Origin: Apis mellifera
Lineage: Eukaryota > Arthropoda > Insecta > Hymenoptera > Apidae
DNA length: 64,000 bases
Direction: 5' to 3'
NCBI RefSeq assembly: GCF_003254395.2
Contig: NC_037640.1
Coordinates: forward strand, 2,443,501 to 2,507,500
The first letter of the stretch is position 1. Each line of letters opens with the position of its first letter. The position numbers were made by a program, and so were the translations under genes. Positions 47,456-57,183 of the stretch are shown in pieces. The notes beneath the pieces were generated by a model that was not told where the DNA came from, did no database searches, and saw only the letters and a program-made list of their open reading frames with translations.

Positions 47456-48900
47456 GTAAGTACATTCCAACTCTCTCATAGAGTAGGGATAAATAAGGAT
47501 AGGATAGATTTGTTGGAGGAGATTGATTTTGAGGATAATGGAGAGTTGAAAAAGTGAGAAAGTGTGTTATGAGAACGTTTCATTATTATGTGAATCCTTT
47601 GTGATTTTATTAGGAGTATGTTATTTGTGTGATTGAAATTTAGGAAGATTACAGGGGGATAGATATTGATAATTTTGATAATAGATAATAGATAAAAGTG
47701 AGAAAGTGTGTTATAAGAACGTTTCATTATTATATGAATCCTTTGTGATTTTATTAGGTTAGGAGTATGTTATGTATTTGTGTGATTGAAATTTAGGAAG
47801 ATTACAGGGGGATGAATATTGATAATTTTGATAATAGATAATAGATAAAAGTGAGAAAATGTGTTATAAGAACGTTTCATTATTATGTGAATCCTTTGTG
47901 ATTTTATTAGGAGGATGTTATTTGTGTGATTGAAACTTAAGAAGATTACAGGGGGATGGATCATAATTTTGATAATAGATGAACAAAGATAAATTTGTTT
48001 CTGTAAAAATAATTTGTGAATCAAGGTATAATTCATAATGGCACCTTGCATGTGTACAGAAATTTACATGATGATACTACATGCAATTTTGTTTAAATAA
48101 ATTTTACTTGAAAATGTTTTCCTTAATTTTATTATTAAAATTTTAATATGATTAGTATAATATAAAGTATCTATCAAATAATTATAATTAATAATGAAAA
48201 TTTATCTTCTATAAGAATGTGTGATATTCAAACTATGAAAATTTGATCTTTGTGAATCCTCATAGTCTTTTTTTCAATAATTTATATTTCAATAAGAATG
48301 ATTTTATGTGAAATTAAGGAATTATTATAACATAAAGGTAAATTTTTAGAGTTTTTAATATTATTTATAGTGCCTTATGAACATGTTAAAGATTCATTTG
48401 AAACTAACTTTTCCCAAATGCATAAAGACAAATCACAAGTTTTTCAATATTAGAAAGATATTCATAGAATTTTGATGTTTAGTCTAACATAATATTTCCT
48501 TCTTTCTCGTGTATTTCAGTATTTAAAATTTCTCTCCACTTTTTTCATGTTTTATCAAAAAATTTCCTATCTGGAAATTCCATATCTGGAAATAATCCAA
48601 TTTATTTCATCCTAACGAGAATAAACACAAAAAGAGAGATAATAAAATTCTCAAGAAACGTTAGTTTTTCAACCAAAAAAGAAAAATTAATTGAAAGGAA
48701 AGAGAATACGAAGCATGGTCTTTCCTTCGAGCTACATATAACTCAAAAAATAATTCGACTCAAGATTCCTCGATTAATTTCAAACAATTTTTTCCCTTTG
48801 CAAATACTTTTGTTTCCATTTTATCACAACTAATTAATTAAACAAGATAAATTAGATAAAGTGTCATTGTTATTAATGAAATATCGATTCGATTTGCCAG
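47456..48900 (+). other. cac: Intron that splits the domain II pore loop
   Basis: 1.45 kb; its first third is the tandem repeat listed next. The remainder is AT-rich without features. Confidence 0.8.
47551..47980. repeat. Three-copy tandem repeat (~150-bp unit) in an intron
   Basis: Units begin with AAAGTGAGAAAGTG or a variant at 47551, 47695 and 47848 (spacing 144 and 153). Each contains AGAACGTTTCATTATTAT, GAATCCTTTGTGATTTTATT, TTAGGAAGATTACAGGGGGA and TTTGATAATAGAT blocks. The copies are over 90 percent alike. It begins about 95 bases inside the intron. Confidence 0.93.
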
Positions 48901-49223
48901 ATCCTGACCGGAGAAGATTGGAACGAAGTGATGTACCAGGGTATAGAATCGCAAGGTGGTCACAAGAAGGGCATGATCTACTCGCTCTACTTCATCGTGC
49001 TGGTGCTGTTCGGCAACTACACACTGCTGAACGTGTTCTTGGCCATCGCCGTCGACAATCTGGCAAACGCACAAGAGCTGAGCGCCGCCGAGAACGAGGA
49101 GGAAGAGGAGGACAAGCAGAAGCAGGCGCAGGAGATCGAGAAAGAGATCCAATCCCTGCAGAATCCGAAAGACGGTGGCGCGCCAAAGGTAGAAATCTGC
49201 CCTCCGAGTCCGAACCAGAATTT
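48901..49223 (+). CDS. cac: Cav2 alpha-1 exon: domain II selectivity filter, IIS6, start of II-III loop
   Basis: 323 nt, phase 0 in and 2 out (AAT TT|GTAAGT). It opens with ILTGEDWNEVMYQGI, whose glutamate is the domain II filter residue and whose aspartate just after it is typical of calcium channels. IIS6 (MIYSLYFIVLVLFGNYTLLN and VFLAIAVDNLANAQEL) follows. Then comes a charged, probably coiled stretch AENEEEEEDKQKQAQEIEKE. The rest is cytoplasmic II-III loop. Confidence 0.96.
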
Positions 49224-49324
49224 GTAAGTTTTTCATTCTCCCTCTTTCGATTTTTAACGCTGTTCAAAATATATATATATATATATATATATATTTGGAG
49301 TGTAAATTGTCGTTTGAATTTCAG

Positions 49325-49447
49325 CAAAGACGGTAAAGGTGGGAAACAGTCATCCGAAGAAGAGAAAAAGCAGGATGAAGACGATGACACGGGACCAAAA
49401 CCAATGCTGCCATACTCCTCCATGTTTATACTGTCCCCTACGAATCC
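49325..49447 (+). CDS. cac: Cav2 alpha-1 exon: II-III loop
   Basis: 123 nt, phase 2 in and 2 out (AAT CC|GTAAGT). It reads KDGKGGKQSSEEEKKQDEDD and ends PMLPYSSMFILSPTNP, the conserved pre-IIIS1 motif. With the tail of the previous exon the whole II-III loop is only about 95-100 residues. Vertebrate Cav2 loops are several hundred and hold the synprint site that binds SNAREs; no such region is present here. Confidence 0.95.
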
Positions 49448-49861
49448 GTAAGTTTTACATAAAGATAAATCCTAAGGAATAATGGACCACTTGAACAAGT
49501 TTTCAACAATTGCTCCAATTTTAATCTACTTTCCTATTTTGTGATGAAAGTTTGTAATTAAACTTGGACAAAACTTTATTTTAGAAGGAAGATTTTTAAA
49601 GTTTCTATTAATTCAGAAACTAAATGTCAGATAATGTATTATTCTAACTCTCCTGCATATAACTTAAGGAAATGAATCAACAATAAATCTTGGAATCTTG
49701 AGTAGGAGAAAGCAATCTCAAAATAAAATTAAAACGAGGATTATTATTATTTCTCTCTATGAAGATTTATCCATTTCCTTAAAGAAAACAAGTGGTTCAT
49801 CTTTCCAAGGATAGATAGCCCTAAAAAAGAAATCTTGGAAATGATAAAAATTGGCTGGCAG
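49448..49861 (+). other. cac: Intron between the II-III loop and domain III
   Basis: 414 bases of AT-rich DNA, without structure of note. The acceptor is TTGGCTGGCAG with a weak pyrimidine tract. Confidence 0.8.
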
Positions 49862-50425
49862 AGTAAGAAGAGCCGCCCATTGGGTCGTCAACCTGAGGTA
49901 CTTCGACTTCTTCATAATGGTGGTGATATCGCTGTCGAGTATCGCGTTGGCCGCCGAAGATCCCGTATGGGAGGACTCGCCGAGGAACGAAGTTCTCAAT
50001 TACTTCGATTACGCGTTCACAGGTGTCTTCACCGTCGAGATGATACTGAAGATAATCGATCTCGGTATCATACTTCATCCGGGCTCGTATCTGCGCGAGT
50101 TCTGGAACATTATGGACGCGGTTGTTGTGATATGCGCCGCTGTTTCGTTCGCCTTCGACATGACGGGCAGCTCGGCCGGGCAGAACCTTTCCACGATCAA
50201 GTCGTTGAGGGTGCTCCGCGTGTTGAGGCCGTTAAAGACGATCAAGAGGGTGCCGAAGTTGAAGGCGGTTTTCGACTGCGTGGTGAACAGTCTTAAAAAT
50301 GTCATCAACATTCTCATAGTGTACATATTGTTCCAATTCATATTCGCTGTGATCGCGGTGCAGCTGTTCAACGGCAAGTTCTTCTACTGCAGCGACGAGA
50401 GCAAATATACGCAACAGGATTGCCA
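49862..50425 (+). CDS. cac: Cav2 alpha-1 exon: IIIS1-S5
   Basis: 564 nt, the largest exon, phase 2 in and 2 out (TGC CA|GTGAGT). After (P)VRRAAHWVVNLRYFDF comes IIIS1 with SLSSIALAAEDPV. IIIS2 contains YAFTGVFTVEMILKIIDLG, and IIIS3 is in FWNIMDAVVVICAAVSFAF. IIIS4 has STIKSLRVLRVLRPLKTIKR with six basic residues at three-residue steps. IIIS5 is in VINILIVYILFQFIFAVIAV, and the turret begins QLFNGKFFYCSDE. All are diagnostic of Cav domain III. Confidence 0.97.
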
Positions 50426-50582
50426 GTGAGTATCTTTTGTGATTTTTTTTCCTTCTTTAGAAAAGAAAATTCGATCGATTCCACGGAAGAAACGTGTGTA
50501 CGTGGGGTAGGTGCGTATTTTTTTTTTTTTAAATCGAACTCTTTCCTTTCTTCTAACGTTTCGTTCTCTCGTCTTCGTGCAG

Positions 50583-50928
50583 GGGTCAATATTTCGTTTT
50601 CGAGGACGGCGCCCTGTTGCCAGAGCCAAAGAAACGCGAATGGCAGTCGCAGTTTTTTCACTACGACAACGTGATGGCCGCCATGCTTACGCTGTTCGCG
50701 GTACAGACTGGCGAGGGTTGGCCCCAAATCCTGCAGAATTCTATGGCGGCCACGTACGAGGACAAGGGCCCCATACAGAATTTTCGTATAGAGATGTCCA
50801 TTTTCTACATCGTCTACTTCATCGTATTTCCATTCTTCTTCGTCAACATCTTCGTGGCCTTGATTATCATCACTTTCCAGGAGCAGGGAGAGGCCGAGTT
50901 GCAAGACGGCGAAATCGACAAAAATCAG
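50583..50928 (+). CDS. cac: Cav2 alpha-1 exon: domain III pore loop and IIIS6
   Basis: 346 nt, phase 2 in and 0 out. The turret GQYFVFEDGALLPEPKKREW leads to the pore helix MAAMLTLFAVQTGEGWPQIL. The glutamate of GEGW is the domain III filter residue, and ATYEDKGP is the familiar post-filter motif. IIIS6 is IVYFIVFPFFFVNIFVALII with the ITFQEQGEAEL end. The expected junction EIDKNQ|KSCIDF uses a weak donor, CAG|GTTGGT. A better donor, CAA|GTAAGA at 50965, would add 12 in-frame residues (VGRRFLLQVILQ). Confidence 0.94.
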
Positions 50929-51213
50929 GTTGGTCGAAGGTTTTTATTACAGGTCATTTTGCAAGTAAGATTTTTTTTCAATCGAAAAAACGTGTTGTAA
51001 TTACTTCTCGTTGCTGATGTTCAATTTATATAGAGTTTGCTATGATTTCTTTATTGATTCTCGATCGAATTTTTCCACGATACGAAATTGAGCTTATTTG
51101 TAGAATGACCCAATAATATTCATCAATATTAAACCACCAGAATCTCTAGAAACGACTGCAAGGAAAGTAACGATAGACTAAGATCACGATTAACCGTACG
51201 ACGTTCGTTTCAG

Positions 51214-51378
51214 AAATCTTGCATAGACTTCACGATACAAGCTCGCCCTCTGGAAAGGTACATGCCGAAAGAGCGGAACAGCGTAAAGTACAAAATCTGG
51301 AGAATAGTGGTATCGACGCCTTTCGAATATTTTATCATGGGTCTCATCGTATTAAACACAGTACTGCTCATGATGAAG
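51214..51378 (+). CDS. cac: Cav2 alpha-1 exon: III-IV linker and IVS1
   Basis: 165 nt, 55 codons, phase 0 at both ends. KSCIDFTIQARPLERYMPKE is the short, conserved III-IV linker. RNSVKYKIWRIVVSTPFEYF enters IVS1 (EYFIMGLIVLNTVLLMMK). The acceptor is CGTTTCAG and the donor AAG|GTAAGC. The next exon must supply the S1-S2 loop and IVS2, for which there are two candidates. Confidence 0.96.
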
Positions 51379-54300
51379 GTAAGCGTCAATGAATCTCTCC
51401 TTTTTCCCCCCCAAAAAATCCCCCCCTCTTTCTCCTCAAGATGAGAAAAGGCATCATCTCGAGGAAAAAGTGACGAAAAGTCTCTCTTGTTGACCGCGCC
51501 ATATATTAACAAGATTGGAGAAGAGCACCAAGAAAGGAAGTTGTCTAACCGAACGTCCTCTTTGTCGACACGTTGAGAAAAAAAAAAAAGAATTTCTTCC
51601 CCTCTCTCCTCCCCTTCCTCGAATCTCAGTCTCGCGTTTGGCAACTTTAACCAATCGAAAAGAAAAGAGGAAAAGAAAAGTAAGGAGATTCTCAAAGATG
51701 AATGAGAATGTGTAATCGGGTGTCACGTTGTGAAGAGAAACGACAACGTGCACGAAACGAAGAGTTCGAAGCAAGCTGTAAGATATAACGTTATATCCGT
51801 ACGAGGACATTGTTGTTCTTGCCTGTCAATTTATTTATTGTTCTCTGTATAATTGTCATCCTTGTATCCATTTATGATACGTGTACACAGCTGTGTTCAA
51901 TACTCTTGTGTCTCTCTTTCTCTCTTCCTCGAACCAAAATTTCCTTTCTCTCTCTATCTCTGTATCTGTCTCTTCTTTTCCTCGTCGCTTCGATTTCGAA
52001 GCAGATTTCAGTCGTTGATCCTCGAATTGCTTTTTTAATTCCACTTTGCTCCCTCCTCCCACTTTCGTTTCAGAATCGAGATACTTTTTCTATCTTCATA
52101 TCATGCGCGAGTGCCATCTTTCGGCGTCTTTTCTCTTTCTGTATTTTTTTCCTTTTCGCTCGTCCTTTGAATTTCGAATCGGTTCAAATGGCTGAAACCG
52201 ATTGAGATTGGATTCTTTTATAGAAAGTAGGCGAAATTTCAAATACATCAAACTCTCTTGCAATCATAAAGAATCCAATCGGTTAAAATTCGAATTTATA
52301 TAGAGAATATTTCAATTGATTTCGATTTTGACATCTTGATTTTCAGAAAAAGTTGAATGATTTGTATTCCTTGTTTTTCGTAAATCAATTAAATTAAATT
52401 AAAGTTTAACTTTTAGATTAATACTTTTTCATAGAGAAGTCATTCAAGTTCAAGTTCACAACGAATTTTCGTGATATAATAATAAATAATAACATTAACA
52501 AAATCGTCCAAATAAAATAAGACACCCTGTATACGGCACTCGCGCTTTGCTCTATCCTAACACACCAACATCTTTCTCTCGCGTTTGTCTCGAATATATT
52601 TCCCTTCCATGCTCTCTCAAAATTATTTTTTTCTTCTATATCCTTTCCCAAAAGCCGGTATTCTTCTGTTTCGCTTCTTCTTTCTTTTCTTTTCTTTTTT
52701 TTAAATTTTTTTTTTAATTTTTTTCCGTTCGATATAGTTCCCCGTCTCCTCCTTCTCTATCGTTCTCTCTCTTCCCCCTCTTTCTTACTGCATGCCTGCT
52801 GCTGTGTCCTCGTCTTGATAGTACATAGTACATTATATATATATATACTACTCGAAGATGCGTGGAAAAACCGATATGCATATATCGAACTATCGGTGAA
52901 TATCCCTTCCTCCCTCCCTCCCACACACACACACCCACACATGTACACACGACGTGCGTTCGACTCGTACAAGCCCATGTTTGAACTGGTGGCGGGGTTC
53001 GAAGCGTTGCACGAGCTTTGATTGGGAAAGAAAGCAACGAGGATGGAAAGAAAGGAATATTCTTCTGCGCTCGAAAATCCCCTGGTGTACCTTTAAATAT
53101 TTTCCTCTCCCCTATCTCTCTCTCTCTCTCATTTTCCATACGTCATTCATTCCTTCTCCTTCAACCTATCTATTCTATTCTCGCTTGCATTAATTAGAAA
53201 AAGTGATTAGAAGATGCAAAAGAGGAGAATGTTTTCGAGCAAAGGGTTTACGCTTCCTTAGAATTGATCTGAAAATTCTTTTTTTTTAGGCTTGCAACGC
53301 TCGAGCAACGCAATCGTAGTAGATCTTTTTCCTTTCGTTCTTTTTTTTTTTTAAAGAACGCACGTGACACGTTATTAGCTACGAAAATACGCTTCCCTCG
53401 ACTCGGTTAGTCGATTCTGGACACGAATCGTTGATGTGAATACACGCTCGTTAACCGAAGTCGAAATAAAACCACGGCAGTGTTCGATACGGTATACGTA
53501 CACGTACACAAGCATCGCTCGTTTTCCTTTTCTATTTTTTCGTTTTTTCGAAATACACGCCGCCTGGCGACGCCCAAACGTTGAAATGAGCGGACGTTAA
53601 TTCGCACACCGTAAGCTGCACATGTGAATTTTTGTGAATGAAAAGCGTGATGAGTACACACGAACGGCACACGATATTATAAATGTTGAGAAGGGAAGAG
53701 GTACGAGATACGTCGATCGAGCAATGCGATTTTTCTTTCGAAATGAAATCGAAAAGTAAGCAAGATGATTACACGAATATACATATATATCGCATTTTTC
53801 GAACGAATTCGATCGATTTTTCGTCCGTCGTCGAAAACACCGCTTGATTTCGACGATTGAAGGAAGGAAGGAAGGATTCGACGAGTCTCGATCTCTCGAT
53901 TGTCCCGAAGGCACGTAACTGTATCCTGACATGTTATTCACAGCACGTATTCTCGCACACACGAGGATGTCACACGCGTTGTTCGTCCGTACACGTGCAA
54001 AATCTACGTGTCGCATGCTTGGCTGCTCGCAACAAACAAAATCGAAAAGAATCGACTCGACTCGAATTGTTCGTCGAGCTAAACAAACACCAAGGACTAT
54101 TACAATCCACTGTGAATGTGTGTGTGTGTGTTCTTTTTTTTTTTCAAACACACGATCTTTCTTGCACGGGGAATCGCCCGCACGATTTTCTGATCCTTCC
54201 TCCCTCTCGAAAAAAAAAAAGAAGAAAGAAAACAGTACCTCGAGCGGGGAGAGATATATATATATATCTCAACAATTACTCCATCTTCCCTCTCACCTCA

Positions 54301-55724
54301 CGTGTTTCCTCTCATTTTTTTTTCTTCTTCTTCTTCTTCTTTCGATCTTTAACTCTGATTCTTTCTTTTTCGTTTCTCTTTCTTTTTCGTTCGCCATTAA
54401 GATTCGCTTCTCCTCCGATTTCTCACTCTTTTCCAAACATCATCTCTCTCTCTCTCTCTCTCTGTCTTTCCAGAAATCGATCCCGACGATCGAGGGGGTG
54501 AATAATCGATAATTTTTCCCTGAAGATTTCTTTTTTTTTTGTTCGTCCCTCCTTGATCGTCGCGTCGCACGCGATTGAATCATCGAAATTCCTGTTTTAT
54601 TTATATCTATTTGGGAATAAGTAGAGTCGTAAAGGGGTGTTTATTTAGAAGAATCGATGCCACCTTTCGATTGATGATCCAATTTGATTTCCATGTGCAT
54701 GATTCATATTCCAATCTATCTTTCAAGTATTTCTATAATTGTAAAAATTGTAAATAATCCTTATTTTTCTTTCATAACTTCTTTAGTAAAGATACGAATC
54801 ATGCATATAAATCAAAGTAAAAAAAAAAAAAAAAGAAATCGATCAAATGCACAGTTTTTCCAAGAATAAATGGAGAAATTCAATTTTTCGGTGTTATCCC
54901 CATTACTAGAAGGGCTATATTCAGCTTGTACCAGTATAAACGTGTGCACACACACCCCACACTCGATATACAAGTATACCGTCTATAAAAGTGTCCTCAC
55001 TTCGCTGATATAAAAAAAAAAAAGGAAATCTCTTTAACGTCACCCTGTACTGTCGTACAGATACACGTACTATTTAGGTTAACGCTAATATTATACACCC
55101 ATGTGTCTCCCTTTTTTTTTTTTTTCTGTCGACTGGAAAGTTTCTCACTTACACGTGTATACATATATATATATATATACACGTGTAACTTATTTCGCAC
55201 TCTGTTTACACAGTTTTTAATATAAAATATATATATATAAATATTTGTAATAATTGTGTGTCGTATCGAGAGAACCGTCCATCGATCCCCAACTTATCCT
55301 AAGCGTGATATAAATTTATCGACGAGACTAAACTTGGAACAAGTCAATCCATCCAGTTACACGATGTTGAAAAAGTAAATCGAGATTTTAAAAAATATTT
55401 AATACGACGTTTACAAACTTTTCTCAAAAATTAAGATTAAGATTTACTTATTACACGATTAATATATTGCACAGAATCAATCATTCTAAAGAAACGAAAA
55501 ATTACATTGCAAAAACGCGTCGATGATGGACGGTTCTCCCGACGAACAGCCTCTCCCCGATTCTCGCTCTCTTTTCCCCTCCTCGCTCGAAGAGCGGAGG
55601 CGGAAAAGAGCGGAGAGGGAGGGAAGCGTGAATTACACGCGGGAAATTGATAGGCTTGTTTGACGAACGCCCGTTTCTGTCCGTCTCTCTCGGCCCGTGT
55701 GTTTGTCAGTGTCATGCATTGCAG
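51379..55724 (+). other. cac: 4.3-kb intron before the first IVS2 exon
   Basis: Mostly CT-rich or AT-rich low-complexity DNA. It includes poly-T and TTTC stretches at 52680-52725, a CA run near 52922-52948, a CT run at 54442-54463, a 13-bp-arm inverted repeat at 55149-55188 and CpG-richer pieces at 53400-53620 and 55500-55700. Open frames of up to 214 codons are low-complexity. I found no third IVS2 copy. Confidence 0.65.
55149..55188. repeat. Perfect inverted repeat flanking an AT run
   Basis: The arms TTACACGTGTATA (55149-55161) and its exact complement (55176-55188) enclose a 14-base alternating CA/TA segment. Each arm holds a CACGTG E-box core. Confidence 0.85.
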
Positions 55725-55835
55725 TTCCATCGGCAAAGCGACGCGTACAAGAACACGCTGAAGTACATGAACATGTGCTTCACGGGGATGTTCACCGTCG
55801 AGTGCATACTGAAGATCGCCGCATTCGGCGTGAGG
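55725..55835 (+). CDS. cac: Cav2 alpha-1 alternative exon 19a: IVS1-S2 loop and IVS2, version 1
   Basis: 111 nt, 37 codons, phase 0 at both ends. It reads FHRQSDAYKNTLKYMNMCFT and then GMFTVECILKIAAFGVR. It fits the family pattern for IVS2 (N..FT.MF..EC.LKI.AFG). The glutamate in VECILK is the conserved S2 countercharge that pairs with S4 arginines. The donor AGG|GTAAGC is good; the acceptor CATGCATTGCAG has a poor pyrimidine tract. A second version with 14 of 37 identical residues lies 3.3 kb downstream. Confidence 0.94.
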
Positions 55836-57152
55836 GTAAGCTCCACTAATAAGCACCAACAAGCCCTCCCCCTCTCTCCCCTCCCTTCATCGAACGGATT
55901 CATTCGAAAGAAAATTGTACTTAATCTAGTCCAATGAGTAGTTCTATGAGTTGAGTTTTTGACTCTCCTCGAGTATATTTTTTTTTCACTTGTTGTTGTC
56001 GAGGAATGATACGTGCGACATCGTCGTGTTATTTTCTTTACGATTTTGTCAAATTGTGTGGATTTTTTTTTTCTTTTTTTGAAATTGAGCAAAGATTCGA
56101 ACGAGACGATGGTCGCAGGATCAGTCTTTTCGAAGTAGGTTGGTAAGTTTCGCTTGTTAGAGTGTAATTAGAGCCTTTGTTTTTTTTTTTTTTTTTTTGG
56201 TGAAAGAATAATTGTACGAATAATAATAGCGAGAAGAGTAGTATCTTGTCGACTCGTATAAGTATAATCGAAATAATATCCGTGTATTGCAAGGATGAGT
56301 GTATAGATCATTATACTTATCATGGTAGAGAATCTTTTTTTTTTTTTGTTCGGCCAGGGTTGAACATACGCTAAATTGTTTCTCCTTGTTGTTGTTGTTG
56401 TTATTATTGTTGTTGTTGTTGGAAAATTTAAGAATCGAAAAGATCGTAGCGTTTGTTCGGCTTTGAGCATAGAAAGAGACGAGTTGTATACGAATATACT
56501 TGTTGCTCCACGAGGATTGCAGGATGATCCTGTGAAACAATTTTTCCTGCAATCCTCGTCCAGTTGAAAATCACCACGTCTCGAAGAAGAATTCTTCTTC
56601 CTAGTTTGTATTCACGAGAGAATGGAAACGAGTTTAATGAGATGGGTTGTGCTTCCTTAAAAAATCATTACACGTGGCGATAAATTATTTTTCTCTGAAG
56701 AATTCAAAATAATTTTGGAAATGAATATTAATATTTCAACGTAATTGATCCTTTTGATCAACACTTCTTTTCAAAAAGAAAAGTATTTCCATCATATTAT
56801 TAATTGCATCGATGTCGATAAATTCTAAAGGCAATCTCAAAATTGCTCGAAAAAGTAAACAAGACTCGAAGATGAAAAAAATTCGTAATAAATTTAACAA
56901 CAATTTCAATAAATCTTTGTCGAAAATTATTCTATTTTAATTCCCATCTCATCGTTAAACGCGTTTTCAAAATGTACGCGTTATCTATACGAAACTCGAG
57001 ACGCACACGCACACCGATATTACACGAAACATTTTCAACTATAATTTGTCGGGTTTGTTGAGAGAAACACGGCAAAGTACAAGAGGCATAATTGTCACGT
57101 CGAATTATTATTTTTCTTCATCTCTTTCACACATACACACACTCTTTCTCTT

Positions 57153-57183
<31 letters not shown>

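Noticed and set aside
50368..50904. 178-codon minus-strand frame opposite the domain III pore exon
   Set aside because: Antisense shadow extending into an intron; no independent support.
52950..53025. GC-richer open stretch FDSYKPMFELVAGFEALHEL considered as a third IVS2 exon
   Set aside because: Ends in a stop without a donor and lacks the S2 glutamate and AFG motif.
53597..54512. Overlapping frames of 184-214 codons on both strands in the intron before exon 19a
   Set aside because: Low-complexity Ser/Phe/Arg-rich translations of CT-rich DNA; no motif, no splice continuity.
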